Counted from the first letter of the stretch, positions 1-9,568 are shown. The stretch is 64,000 bases of DNA from Rhizobium hidalgonense (GCF_002914525.1 NZ_LODW01000048.1:1-64000), one strand, 5' to 3'. Numbers and translations are program-made. The notes: generated by a model from the letters alone, not told the origin.

Positions 1-1
1 G

Positions 2-513
<512 letters not shown>

Positions 514-514
<1 letters not shown>

Positions 515-999
515 TGGCTTCGGCGACCTATACCGCCGACCTCAAGAGCGTCGACGAGCTTCTCGCGCGGGAGCTCTACGACCTCTTGAAAATGCGCGTC
601 GATGTCTTCGTCGTCGAGCAGAATTGTGCCTATCCGGAGCTCGACGGCAAGGATATCGATGCTCTGCATCTACGGCTGTTGGAGAACGGTGAACTCCTGG
701 CTTCGGCACGGATCCTGAAGCCGCACGGGCCGCACGAGCCGTCGAAGATCGGCCGCGTCGTCGTCTCGCCCGCCCATCGCGGCAAACGCCTGGGCGATGC
801 ATTGATGAGCGAATCGATCTCTGCTTGTGAACGGCTTTATCCGGCAAACCCCATCGCTCTGTCAGCACAGGCCCATCTCCGTCGCTTCTATGAAGCTTTC
901 GGTTTCAGCGTGGCATCCGAGGAATATCTGGAAGACGGCATTCCCCATATCGATATGGTCCGCGAGCTGGCCATCCGGCCGGCGGGGATTTCGTCATGA
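514..999 (+). CDS. GNAT family N-acetyltransferase (ElaA-like)
   Basis: A 161-residue cytoplasmic acetyltransferase with the GNAT layout. The N-terminal part (LKMRVDVFVVEQNCAYPELD) matches the ElaA subgroup. The central strand is followed by the acetyl-CoA pyrophosphate loop GRVVVSPAHRGKRLGDAL (about residues 82-99), then a C-terminal YEAFGF block. The ATG at 514 was chosen because it overlaps the preceding stop and because the extension upstream of it does not resemble the family. It overlaps the next gene by four bases (ATGA). Placement behind formaldehyde dehydrogenase may be only operon co-transcription. The substrate cannot be read from the sequence. Confidence 0.85.
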
Positions 1000-1463
1000 T
1001 TTATGTCGATGCCGATGCCTGCCCAGTGAAGCCGGAAATTCTGAAGGTTGCCGAACGCCTCGGCCTCGAAGTCACCTTCGTCGCCAATTCCGGCCTGCGG
1101 CCTTCCCGCGATCCGATGATCCACAATGTCATCGTTTCCAACGCCTTCGACGCCGCCGACAACTGGATTGCCGAGCGCGCCGGCACGGGTGATGTCGTCG
1201 TCACCGCCGACGTTCCGCTCGCCGTGCGCTGTGTCGCCACCGGCGCCTTCGTCAGTGGCCCGACCGGCCGCGTCTTCGACGAGACCAATATCGGCATGGC
1301 GAGCGCCATGCGCGATCTCGGCGCGCATCTGCGCGAAACCGGCGAGAGCAAGGGCTACAACGCCGCCTTCAGCCCGAAGGACCGCTCACGTTTCCTCGAA
1401 ACCTTCGACCGCCTCTGCCGCCGCGCCAAAAGCTTGTCGGCGGAGACCGGCGGGCCAACGTGA
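996..1463 (+). CDS. UPF0178 / YaiI-YqxD family protein (DUF188, PIN-like fold)
   Basis: A 155-residue protein starting MIYVDADACPVKPEI, the hallmark N-terminus of the YaiI/YqxD (UPF0178) family. Conserved acidic residues follow in the segments DNWIAERAGTGDVVVTADVPLA and GRVFDETNIG. The family has a PIN-like nuclease fold, but its cellular role is not established. The length fits the family (about 150). The start codon overlaps the acetyltransferase stop by four bases, indicating a three-gene transcription unit with the dehydrogenase. Function beyond the family name is unknown. Confidence 0.85.
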   Translation: MIYVDADACPVKPEILKVAERLGLEVTFVANSGLRPSRDPMIHNVIVSNAFDAADNWIAERAGTGDVVVTADVPLAVRCVATGAFVSGPTGRVFDETNIGMASAMRDLGAHLRETGESKGYNAAFSPKDRSRFLETFDRLCRRAKSLSAETGGPT

Positions 1464-1518
1464 TCCCGCCCAAAACGCGCATGAAACAGGTGGCATGGCA
1501 GCCATGCCGATTCCTGCC

Positions 1519-1547
1519 TTGAACAGGGCCGTTCTCCTAAGCATATA
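1519..1547 (+). promoter_or_regulatory. Predicted sigma-70 promoter of sugE
   Basis: TTGAAC at 1519-1524, a 17-base spacer, then CATATA at 1542-1547. This predicts a transcript starting near 1554, immediately before the first riboswitch hairpin at 1556. The fit between predicted start and RNA element supports both calls. Confidence 0.5.
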
Positions 1548-1555
1548 GACGGGAT

Positions 1556-1607
1556 CGCAGACGACTGCGGCATCTTCCGGATGCAACCGTCGCGGGGACG
1601 GCCTCGC
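1556..1607 (+). ncRNA. Guanidine-II riboswitch (mini-ykkC)
   Basis: Two hairpins, each capped by an ACGR tetraloop, which define the mini-ykkC motif. Hairpin 1 is CGCAG (1556-1560), loop ACGA (1561-1564), CTGCG (1565-1569). Hairpin 2 is GCGGGG (1592-1597), loop ACGG (1598-1601), CCTCGC (1602-1607), with one G-U pair. The linker is 22 bases. The ribosome binding site AAGGAG (1616-1621) follows within ten bases of hairpin 2, and a SugE-type exporter follows that. It is known that this RNA class binds guanidinium and often precedes such exporters. That guanidinium exposes the ribosome binding site here is inferred. Confidence 0.9.
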
Positions 1608-1627
1608 TCTTGAACAAGGAGAGTCGT

Positions 1628-1942
1628 ATGCCCTGGTTTCTGCTTTTTCTCGCCGGTCTTTTCGAATGTGGCTGGGCAATCGGCCTTAAATATACCGATG
1701 GGTTCACGCGGCCGCTGCCGACGGCGCTGACCGTCATATCCATGGTGGTCAGCATCGTGCTGCTCGGCCTGGCGGTGAAGCATCTGCCGATCGGCACCGC
1801 CTATGCGGTCTGGACCGGCATCGGCACGGTCGGCACCGTGCTCCTCGGCATCTGGCTGCTTGGCGATGAGGCAAGTGTCTCCCGTCTTGCCTGCATCACG
1901 CTGATCGTCGCCGGAATCGCCGGCCTCAAACTCACTGCCTGA
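1628..1942 (+). CDS. sugE: SugE/Gdx-type small multidrug resistance exporter (guanidinium exporter)
   Basis: A 104-residue inner-membrane protein of the small multidrug resistance family with four predicted transmembrane helices. It has the conserved membrane glutamate near the N-terminus (LFECGWAIGLK) and the SugE-type segment GTAYAVWTGIGTVGTVLLGI. It works as an antiparallel dimer exchanging substrate for protons. The ATG at 1628 is chosen because AAGGAG lies seven bases upstream. A guanidine-II riboswitch directly precedes it, which points to guanidinium (Gdx) as the physiological substrate rather than quaternary ammonium compounds. A bidirectional terminator hairpin follows. Confidence 0.93.
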   Translation: MPWFLLFLAGLFECGWAIGLKYTDGFTRPLPTALTVISMVVSIVLLGLAVKHLPIGTAYAVWTGIGTVGTVLLGIWLLGDEASVSRLACITLIVAGIAGLKLTA

Positions 1943-1954
1943 TCCCGAAAATGC

Positions 1955-1978
1955 TGCGGGGCGCCGAAGCGCCCCGCA
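1955..1978. terminator. Bidirectional terminator between sugE and doxX
   Basis: Perfect nine-base stem TGCGGGGCG / CGCCCCGCA around loop CCGAAG, between two convergent genes. On the minus strand it is followed by GCATTTTC, a short U tract. On the plus strand the tract is poor. Confidence 0.6.
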
Positions 1979-1991
1979 ATCACTGTCCGTT

Positions 1992-2384
1992 TCAAGCCGT
2001 CTTGCGGTTGTCGATCGCAAACGCGCCGGGACCGGAGAAGAAGAGGTAGAGGAAGACGAAGCAGAACAATATTGCGGCGTCGCCCTGATTGACGGCCGGG
2101 AAGAAGCTGTTCGGGGCATGCGCCATAAAATAAGCGACTGCCATTTGGCCGGCCAATAGGAAGGCGACCGGACGCGTCAGCAGGCCGACCAGAATGAGGA
2201 GACCGCCGACAAGTTCCAGAAGGGCGGCGAAGAGCATCAGCGGCGGTAGCGGGCCTTCCATCTGCGCAGCCGGGAATGCGAAAAGCTTCATGGTGCCGTG
2301 TTCGATGAACAGCAGGGCAGTCATGATTCTGAGAGCGGCCAGCCCGTAGGGCCGATAGGCGGAAAGACGCTCGAAAGTTGACAT
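1992..2384 (-). CDS. DoxX family membrane protein
   Basis: A 130-residue integral membrane protein with about four hydrophobic helices. It contains the DoxX-family pattern of an early RIMTALLFIEHGTMKLF helix, a central ELVGGLLILVGLLTRPVAF segment and a final FCFVFLYLFFSGPGAFAID stretch. Proteins of this family are small inner-membrane proteins of mostly unknown role, some linked to redox or sulfur stress. The gene is convergent with sugE and stands alone. The 138 bases upstream of it hold no other gene. Family call firm, function unknown. Confidence 0.85.
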   Translation of the reverse strand: MSTFERLSAYRPYGLAALRIMTALLFIEHGTMKLFAFPAAQMEGPLPPLMLFAALLELVGGLLILVGLLTRPVAFLLAGQMAVAYFMAHAPNSFFPAVNQGDAAILFCFVFLYLFFSGPGAFAIDNRKTA

Positions 2385-2522
2385 TAAACCTCTCCTTAAA
2401 AAAATAAGAGCCGAGCGTTAGCTTGTCCTCGGTAAGGATTGAAGACACGGATCACTGACGGCCGTTCACTTTTTCGACAGGAGGTAAACACCTGAGCGCA
2501 CGACTTTATTCGTCGGAAAATG

Positions 2523-4055
<1,533 letters not shown>

Positions 4056-4080
4056 GCGATCTCCCTCGCCGATAAACTCT

Positions 4081-4193
4081 AGAGCATGATGCCGAAAACT
4101 GTGCGCGGGTTTTTCATGACATCATGCTCTAACTATTTAATTTAGAACAGGATTCAGACTTCAGGCCGAGCGGGCCTAAAATCACCCTGTTCT
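4081..4193. repeat. RIME-like intergenic palindromic mosaic element
   Basis: Two palindromes in tandem. The first has arms AGAGCATGAT (4081-4090) and ATCATGCTCT (4121-4130). The second has arms AGAACAGG (4144-4151) and CCTGTTCT (4186-4193), with an inner AGGCC/GGCCT hairpin. This arrangement is typical of the Rhizobium-specific intergenic mosaic elements. The last arm runs into the stop codon of the neighbouring lipoprotein gene, so the element reaches coding sequence. Confidence 0.65.
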
Positions 4194-4650
4194 AGTGGCT
4201 GCGCCCGCTGAGTGAGAAAGCCGACCTTATTCTCGCCGCAACGTCCTCGGCCAGGATCTCGTCGGCAAGCTTGGGGTCGGCGGCGATGCTGGTCACGTCG
4301 AAGGCGCTGACGGCAATGACCGATCCGTCTTCGACCGAGGCCGCGTCGATACTGATCTTGGCGACATTGCGATCCTTCTGGAAGCCTAGACCTTTCTCTA
4401 CGGAAACCACACGGATCGTCAGCACCACGCGGGGCAGCACGGTGTCGCGCACGGTGACGTTGATTGCGGCGTTGACGCGGTCGTTGATGCCGGAAAGCAG
4501 CGCGGCCGGCATATTCGGGCCCGAAAGAACGACGGCGCTACGCACATCATAGACCGGTGTCTCCGGCTTCGGACCTGACAGACTGGCGCAGGCCGTGAGC
4601 GCGACACAGACGAGTGCGGCCCGGCAAAAACATGACCTCAGCCAATTCAT
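4192..4650 (-). CDS. Putative lipoprotein, unknown function
   Basis: A protein of about 152 residues with an N-terminal signal, MNWLRSCFCRAALVCVAL, and a lipobox LTAC. It should be lipid-anchored on the periplasmic side. The start at 4650 gives a compact signal peptide; an ATG at 4668 would add six residues. The mature part alternates hydrophobic strands (RVVLTIRVVSVEKG, SVIAVSAFDVTSI), suggesting a small beta-rich domain, but I recognise no family. The stop TAG at 4192-4194 touches a RIME-like palindrome, so its 3' end may have been trimmed or redefined by the repeat. Confidence 0.7.
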   Translation of the reverse strand: MNWLRSCFCRAALVCVALTACASLSGPKPETPVYDVRSAVVLSGPNMPAALLSGINDRVNAAINVTVRDTVLPRVVLTIRVVSVEKGLGFQKDRNVAKISIDAASVEDGSVIAVSAFDVTSIAADPKLADEILAEDVAARIRSAFSLSGRSH

Positions 4651-4717
4651 GACAAATCCCGCACCCACTCCGTTGGAGTCGCAGATTTCGTCATAATGCC
4701 CGGTAAGGCAATATGTT

Positions 4718-5503
4718 TCAGGCGCTTAGGGCGAAAAAAACGTCCGTCGCCGCCTTGAACTCGGCAAAGCGCTTGGCGCGCCGCTCCTCGGCTTCCTCGT
4801 CACTGCCCCAATGCTCGATCGTCCAGTCTTCATCGAGATGGGCAAGCGACCAGGCCTCCTCCATCGTCACCCGGCCGCAGGCAATGGCGAGCGCCAGGAT
4901 CGCCGAACCTGTCAGCGTCGTGATCGTGTGGAGCGCTGCAAGCGCCATCGGGCTATCAAATCTGGCGAGCGTCACGGCGAAGGCGGCAGTCGCCTCGCGG
5001 GGCTGCTCTTGAGGCATCACGCCTTCGATGAGGATGAAGCGGGCGCCGAGATCGTGCGCCGCCCAGTCGATGACCGGGTCCCAGCGCTCGGCCTGGCGCG
5101 CGACCAGCAGTTCCGGACCATCGGCGCGATAGCAGATAAGGTCGCTCGAGGAAAAGCGCAGTATATCTTCGAAAATCGCCTGCCTGTTGGCGTCAACGCC
5201 GTCGAGGGCGGTGTTGACAAGCCGCGTCACCGGCATCGTCAGGGGATCGATCTCTTCACCCTGCGCCTGCCATTCGGCGGCGACAAGCCGCGCCAGCGCC
5301 TCAGTGGGAACGGCGAGAACCTGCCGTGCCGGCGTGCGCACCGTCTTGCCGTCGAGCGTGACCGCAAAACCGTCCTCGTGCTCGGCGACGGAGACATCAG
5401 TATAGAAACGCTTCGGCAGCGGCTTCTTCATCTGGATCTGCGCCCGGCGGATCGGATCGGGATGGGTCAGGCCTTCGGAAAGGTCGTTCAGCAGGTCGCG
5501 CAT
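4718..5503 (-). CDS. ATP12 family chaperone (F1-ATPase assembly)
   Basis: A 261-residue ATP12 homologue. The family binds the alpha subunit of F1-ATPase during assembly in mitochondria and is conserved in alphaproteobacteria. Recognisable segments are KRFYTDVSV, DGFAVTLDGKTVRTPARQVLAVPT (about 44-67), AAEWQAQGEEIDPLTMPVTRLVNTA, the DLICYRADGP block and the C-terminal SLAHLDEDWTIEHWGSDEEA. The start at 5503 follows GAGGTGAGCCC. It begins nine bases after the HAD phosphatase stop, and that gene overlaps the pseudouridine synthase, forming one three-gene unit. Confidence 0.92.
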   Translation of the reverse strand: MRDLLNDLSEGLTHPDPIRRAQIQMKKPLPKRFYTDVSVAEHEDGFAVTLDGKTVRTPARQVLAVPTEALARLVAAEWQAQGEEIDPLTMPVTRLVNTALDGVDANRQAIFEDILRFSSSDLICYRADGPELLVARQAERWDPVIDWAAHDLGARFILIEGVMPQEQPREATAAFAVTLARFDSPMALAALHTITTLTGSAILALAIACGRVTMEEAWSLAHLDEDWTIEHWGSDEEAEERRAKRFAEFKAATDVFFALSA

Positions 5504-5512
5504 GGGCTCACC

Positions 5513-6166
5513 TCAGGAAAAATGGCGCAATATCTCGTTCGGATGATAGGCGATCGCATCGGCGCCGTTGGCGATCAGCTCATCCACGCTGGCATAGCCC
5601 CAGGCAACGCCGATCGCCTTGGCGCCGGCAGCCTTTGCCATCTGCATATCGTAAATCGCATCGCCGATGACAATGGTTTCGGTGGCATTCATGCCGGTTT
5701 CCTCGCAGCATTCCGTCACCATGGCCGGATGCGGCTTGGAAGGGCAATCGTCGGCGGTGCGCGCAACGGTGAAATATCGGTCGAAGCCGTGCGTCTCCAT
5801 CACGAGGTTCAGCCCGCGCCTGGATTTGCCGGTCACCGCACCGATCAGCAGATCCTCGCGTCCGCTGATCGCATCGATCATCTCGCGAATGCCGGGAAAC
5901 AGCGGCTCCCGGTAGTCGAGATCCTGACGGACGACCGAGAACAGCGATTTGTAATGCGCCGTCATGTCGATATCTTGCGGCTCGACATGCGGCCTGCCCT
6001 GCATGCGGGCGATCGCGATATCGAGCGACAGGCCGATGATCGCCTTGGTATCCTCAAATCGCGGTTCCGGCTTACCGAACGTCTCGAAGGTGCGGCGCAT
6101 GGTTTCGTGGATCAGGCCGGCGCTGTCGACCAGCGTGCCGTCGCAATCGAACAGGGCAAGTTTCAT
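5513..6166 (-). CDS. HAD-IA family hydrolase (phosphatase)
   Basis: A 217-residue HAD phosphatase. Motif I is FDCDGTLVDS, with the first Asp as nucleophile (residue 6). Motif II/III lies in AVTGKSRRG, and motif IV is VIGDAIYDMQMAKAAGAKAIGVAWG. The helical cap is the phosphoglycolate-phosphatase type. The start at 6166 overlaps the preceding pseudouridine synthase stop by four bases (ATGA); an upstream extension in the same frame lies wholly inside that gene and is not family-like. The substrate is not evident. Association with rRNA modification and ATP12 genes is common in alphaproteobacteria. Confidence 0.9.
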   Translation of the reverse strand: MKLALFDCDGTLVDSAGLIHETMRRTFETFGKPEPRFEDTKAIIGLSLDIAIARMQGRPHVEPQDIDMTAHYKSLFSVVRQDLDYREPLFPGIREMIDAISGREDLLIGAVTGKSRRGLNLVMETHGFDRYFTVARTADDCPSKPHPAMVTECCEETGMNATETIVIGDAIYDMQMAKAAGAKAIGVAWGYASVDELIANGADAIAYHPNEILRHFS

Positions 6167-7155
6167 TCGCTGTCCCTTTCGGCGCCGGCAAGGTCGAGAC
6201 CGAGAAGGTTCCAGGTCTGCACCATATGCGATGGCAGCGGCGCGCTGACGCGCAGACGGCCACCGGAGGGATGCGGGATGTCGATGTGGCGCGCGTGCAG
6301 ATGCAGCTTCTTCTGGACGCCGCCCGGAAAATCCCAATTCGGATCGTCGTCGAAATATTTCGGATCGCCGATGATCGGGTGGCCGATATGCAGGGCATGG
6401 ACGCGCAACTGGTGGGTACGGCCGGTATAAGGTTCCATCTCCAGCCATGCGAGGTTCTGAGCCGCCGTCTCAACCACGCGGTAGAAGGAAATCGCATGGT
6501 CGGCGCCGTCCTCCCCGTGTTTGGCGATGCGCATGCGATCGCCATCGGCTGTCGGTTCCTTGACGAGCCAGGTCGAGATCTTATCCTCGTGCTTGCGCGG
6601 CACACCCTTGACCAGCGCCCAATAGGTCTTCTTGGTGTCGCGCTCGCGGAAGGCGGCGGTCAGCTTCTGTGCGGCGCCGCGGGTGCGGGCGATGACGAGG
6701 ACACCTGATGTATCGCGGTCGAGGCGGTGAACGAGCCGCGGCTTTTCGCCCTTCGGGCTGGTCCAGGCTTCGAGCATCTGATCGATATGACGGGAGACCC
6801 CGGAACCGCCCTGCACCGCAATACCCGGCGGCTTGTTGAGCACGATGACCTTGTCGTCCTCATGCAGCACCATCCGCGACAGCAGTTCGAAATCGGACGA
6901 ATGCTTGAGATCCTTGCCGGCGATCGGCCCGGATTTCAGCTTGGCGTCGACATCCAGCGGCGGCACCCGCACCGTCTGGCCGGGCTGCACGCGCGCATCC
7001 GATTTGACCCGTCCGCCGTCGACGCGCACCTGGCCGGAGCGCAACAGCTTCTGCAGCGGGCCGAAGCCGAGCCCGGGAAAATGCACTTTGAACCAGCGAT
7101 CGAGCCGCATGCCCGCTTCGTCGGCTTCAACCTTGATATGTTCTATGCCAGCCAT
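6163..7155 (-). CDS. RluA/RluC family ribosomal pseudouridine synthase
   Basis: A 330-residue enzyme that converts uridine to pseudouridine in 23S rRNA. An N-terminal S4 RNA-binding domain (AGMRLDRWFKVHFPG through GQVRVDGGRV) is followed by the catalytic domain with HRLDRDTSGVLVIARTR, where the second Asp is the nucleophile. The C-terminal block is GRTHQLRVHALHIGHPIIGDPKYF. The ATG at 7155 begins MAGIEHIKV and was preferred over a start 33 bases upstream because the extra residues do not look family-like. First gene of the unit with the HAD phosphatase and ATP12. RluC is most likely, but RluD-type specificity cannot be excluded. Confidence 0.92.
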   Translation of the reverse strand: MAGIEHIKVEADEAGMRLDRWFKVHFPGLGFGPLQKLLRSGQVRVDGGRVKSDARVQPGQTVRVPPLDVDAKLKSGPIAGKDLKHSSDFELLSRMVLHEDDKVIVLNKPPGIAVQGGSGVSRHIDQMLEAWTSPKGEKPRLVHRLDRDTSGVLVIARTRGAAQKLTAAFRERDTKKTYWALVKGVPRKHEDKISTWLVKEPTADGDRMRIAKHGEDGADHAISFYRVVETAAQNLAWLEMEPYTGRTHQLRVHALHIGHPIIGDPKYFDDDPNWDFPGGVQKKLHLHARHIDIPHPSGGRLRVSAPLPSHMVQTWNLLGLDLAGAERDSE

Positions 7156-7249
7156 AAAAAATCTTTCGGAAATTGCAGCGCGGGCCAAGCCGGCGTTCTT
7201 GCCGCAGCCTTTAGAGCATTTTCACGCAAAACGGAAACCGGAAAAGAAA

Positions 7250-7627
7250 TCAGACCAAAGCGCGCATGACGGCAAGGCCCGCTATGACGGCCGCCATTGA
7301 AAGTCCGACGCTGGCAGCGATGTAAATACCGCCCGCGACGGCCTCGCCGCGCTCGAACAGCGAGATCGCATCCAGCGAGAAGGCCGAGAAGGTGGTGAAA
7401 CCGCCGAGGAAGCCGGTGATCAGCAACAGGCGCAGTTCCACCGAGGCGTTGAACTTGCGCGCGATCAGTTCGGCGAAAACGCCGATGACGAAACAGCCGA
7501 CGACGTTGACGGTAAGCGTACCCCAGGGGAAAGCCGGGCCCATCAGCCTCAACGACCACTGGCCGACATAATATCTGAGAAGGGAACCGATAGCGCCGCC
7601 GAGAGCGACAAGGAGAGCCTGGATCAT
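7250..7627 (-). CDS. crcB: Fluoride channel CrcB (Fluc)
   Basis: A 125-residue inner-membrane protein with four transmembrane helices. The Fluc signatures are present: GGAIGSLLRYYVG at the start, GTLTVNVVGCFVIGVFAEL, and GFLGGFTTFSAFSLD. The dimeric protein exports fluoride. I looked upstream for a fluoride riboswitch and found none. A partial RIME-like sequence (TTTAGAGCATTTTCACG, about 7210-7226) lies between this gene and the pseudouridine synthase. Co-transcription with the downstream genes is plausible but not certain. Confidence 0.93.
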   Translation of the reverse strand: MIQALLVALGGAIGSLLRYYVGQWSLRLMGPAFPWGTLTVNVVGCFVIGVFAELIARKFNASVELRLLLITGFLGGFTTFSAFSLDAISLFERGEAVAGGIYIAASVGLSMAAVIAGLAVMRALV

Positions 7628-7679
7628 GAGCCGGATTTACCGCGTTTTGAGAGCGTTTCCCATCGAGTTCGCATGATTC

Positions 7680-7693
7680 TTACCAATCGGTAA
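7680..7693. promoter_or_regulatory. Palindrome TTACC-N4-GGTAA in a divergent intergenic region
   Basis: Perfect five-base arms around AATC, between crcB (minus) and a small hypothetical gene (plus). Its size and symmetry resemble operators of TetR-type repressors, but no such regulator is adjacent. Assignment as an operator is speculative. Confidence 0.3.
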
Positions 7694-7747
7694 AATGCTG
7701 ATGATTTTGTTATGATGGCACCAAGGTCATGCCGGTACGCTGACGCC

Positions 7748-8014
7748 ATGACCCAGCTCCTGTCCGTATCGGCCAACACCGCTGCCATCGCCTTCGAATC
7801 GCTGAGAATCCCCCAGCGTGTGGCGACGAGCACCGCGGCGCGCGACGCACGGCGCCTTGCCGACCGGCAATTGAAAGCTGAGAGCCCAGATCAGGCCGAA
7901 GAGCCCTCCAGCATCATCCAGTCGACTGAGGTGGCGCTCGATTTGATGGCCAAAGGCAACCGCCAGCCGCAAGCCGGCCTCAAGCAGGCACTGCAATCCT
8001 ACGAAGAGGTCTAA
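7748..8014 (+). CDS. Hypothetical protein (88 aa)
   Basis: A short soluble protein beginning MTQLLSVSANTAAIAFESL. It has an alanine- and arginine-rich middle (VATSTAARDARRLADRQL) and an acidic linker. I recognise no domain. The start at 7748 was chosen over 7712 because the upstream residues overlap the probable promoter region and are atypical. Isolated between divergent crcB and the convergent copper gene, with a terminator hairpin following at 8033. Likely real from codon usage and position, but function is unknown. Confidence 0.55.
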   Translation: MTQLLSVSANTAAIAFESLRIPQRVATSTAARDARRLADRQLKAESPDQAEEPSSIIQSTEVALDLMAKGNRQPQAGLKQALQSYEEV

Positions 8015-8032
8015 GGCAACCGCCTCCGAATG

Positions 8033-8064
8033 AAGCCCGCGGCTGCGATCACAGTCGCGGGCTT
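8033..8064. terminator. Terminator hairpin between convergent genes
   Basis: Nine-base stem AAGCCCGCG (8033-8041) / CGCGGGCTT (8056-8064), followed by TGCTGTTT on the plus strand. It lies between the hypothetical gene and the copper-protein gene and could serve both directions. Confidence 0.6.
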
Positions 8065-8086
8065 TGCTGTTTCGATCGGTTCGCAC

Positions 8087-9115
8087 TTATTTGCCCTGCG
8101 CCGACAGCACTTGCAGCACGAGATCGACCTTGCCGGCCTTTTCGAAGGTCAGCGTCACCGGCACGGTATCGCCCTGCTTGAACGGCGTCTTCACCTTCTG
8201 GAACATCAGATGCAGATTGCCGGGCTCGAGCTTGACCGTCTGGCCGGCGGCAACGGTGATGCCGTCCTTCAGCTGGCGCATCCGCATGACATTGTCCTTG
8301 GTCACCATCTCATGGAGCTGAACCTCGCCCGCTACCGGCGAGGTCACCGACAGCAGCCGATCGTCGGTCTTGCCGTTGTTCTTCACCGTGAAGAAGCCGC
8401 CGCCGACCGGCTGGCCGGGCAGCATCGCCTTGGCGAACCCGCCGGAGACTTCGAGATCGCCGGCCTTGACCGTTTCGCCGGCCGGCGCCGCAGCCGCCAT
8501 ACCGGACATGTCCATGCCGGTTTTACCGGTCATGTCCATGCCGGTTTTACCGGTCATGTCCATGCCGGCCATGTCCCCGTGCTCATGATCATGGCTTTCG
8601 CCGGCAACAACCTTCAACAGCGGCGCCGGGCTTTTCATCCCATGCGCATCACCGCCCTCCTTCGCCACCTGATCCCAGGCCTGAACTGTATCGCCGCACA
8701 TCTGCGTCACCGGAAAGGCGAGCGAGGTCCCGGCCTCAATGCCCGATACCTTCCCCTGGATGACGAAAGTATCGTAGAAATCGTCGGAGAGATTGCCGTT
8801 CTTCCAGCGGATCTCGACTGCGCCTGCCTTCACCTTGTCGCCGTGATTGTCATAGGTCTTCTGGTAATCGCCCTTGACCACCTCGAGTTCCCAGCCAGCC
8901 TTCGGCTGCGGCTTGGCGAAGACGAAACCTTCCGGTAGCTTGACTCGCACTTCGGTGGTCGCCTTGCCGTCGCAGCCATGCGGCAGCTGCAGCGTGGCGA
9001 GAATGGTGCTCTCCTGCGTGGCCTCCTTGTCGAGGAAGGTCACATGCGCCTCGGCGCCGCCAATGGCGGTCGCGGAAAAAAGGGCGGCAAGCGCGAATGT
9101 CTGCATGGTTTTCAT
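8087..9115 (-). CDS. YcnI (DUF1775) - PCuAC copper chaperone fusion, periplasmic
   Basis: A 342-residue secreted protein joining two copper modules. A signal peptide ending GGAEA leaves His24 (HVTFLDKEA) as the predicted mature N-terminus, as in YcnI proteins that bind Cu(II) through the N-terminal His. The YcnI domain runs to about residue 165. A linker rich in His, Met and Asp contains a duplicated eight-residue unit. The C-terminal PCuAC domain (about 220-340) has the Cu(I) ligand pattern LHEM ... MRM ... LHLM. PCuAC proteins deliver Cu(I) to cytochrome oxidase. The upstream neighbour is a DUF2946-like gene, also copper-associated. The fusion suggests Cu(II) capture and Cu(I) delivery in one chain. 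Confidence 0.9.
   Translation of the reverse strand: MKTMQTFALAALFSATAIGGAEAHVTFLDKEATQESTILATLQLPHGCDGKATTEVRVKLPEGFVFAKPQPKAGWELEVVKGDYQKTYDNHGDKVKAGAVEIRWKNGNLSDDFYDTFVIQGKVSGIEAGTSLAFPVTQMCGDTVQAWDQVAKEGGDAHGMKSPAPLLKVVAGESHDHEHGDMAGMDMTGKTGMDMTGKTGMDMSGMAAAAPAGETVKAGDLEVSGGFAKAMLPGQPVGGGFFTVKNNGKTDDRLLSVTSPVAGEVQLHEMVTKDNVMRMRQLKDGITVAAGQTVKLEPGNLHLMFQKVKTPFKQGDTVPVTLTFEKAGKVDLVLQVLSAQGK
8507..8569. repeat. 24-bp in-frame tandem repeat encoding the Met-rich linker
   Basis: Two exact 24-bp copies (8507-8530 and 8531-8554) and a partial third. Each codes for the unit MDMTGKTG of the copper-protein linker on the minus strand. The length is a multiple of three, so copy number could vary without frameshift. 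Confidence 0.85.
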
Positions 9116-9187
9116 CGGATATCTCCTCGCCGGCCGCGGACTTCTGTTGGGCGGACCGGCATGCTGCGTCATAGGTTGCGGAGCAGA

Positions 9188-9568
9188 TCAGCCGAGGATG
9201 GGAGGCGCGCGGGAATTCGGCCGGACGACGGCACTTGCGCCAGCAACGGCTGAGGTTTCGACCGGCGGATTAAGGAACGAGCCGAGCTTGCGTTCGAGCC
9301 AGGAGCCGGCATCCGGCGCCGTCAGAATGACGGAAGCCGACAATCGGCAGGCTTCGCAATTCGGCTTGAAGGCGACGGTCTTGCCGTCGGCGTCCTTCAC
9401 CGTGACGCAGAGCGAGGCGAAGGTGCCGTCCGGCAGCATATAGGCTGCGGCATGGTAGCCTTGGGAAACAACGGTCTGCGGCGCCTCATGGGCAAGGCCG
9501 AGCAAAGCCAAGCTCAAGGCGCAAAGCATGCGCAGAAAGAGCGTCGCTTTCAATTCGGTCCGCCGCAT
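9188..9568 (-). CDS. DUF2946-like exported protein
   Basis: A 126-residue protein with an N-terminal hydrophobic helix (LFLRMLCALSLALLGLAHEA), so probably exported or membrane-anchored. The centre has a CxxC pair in KPNCEACRLSASV. The C-terminus ends RAPPIL, as in DUF2946 proteins, which often sit beside copper-homeostasis genes. It is upstream of and on the same strand as the YcnI-PCuAC gene with a 72-base gap, so joint transcription is likely. A role in periplasmic copper handling is inferred from the CxxC pair and the neighbour. Confidence 0.65.
   Translation of the reverse strand: MRRTELKATLFLRMLCALSLALLGLAHEAPQTVVSQGYHAAAYMLPDGTFASLCVTVKDADGKTVAFKPNCEACRLSASVILTAPDAGSWLERKLGSFLNPPVETSAVAGASAVVRPNSRAPPILG

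Noticed and set aside
4811..6430. 539-residue open frame on the plus strand opposite the ATP12 and HAD genes
   Set aside because: Antisense to three well-supported genes and without protein-like features.
7628..7747. Possible fluoride riboswitch upstream of crcB
   Set aside because: I read the region on the minus strand and did not find the conserved core of the crcB motif; only a TTACC-N4-GGTAA palindrome is there.
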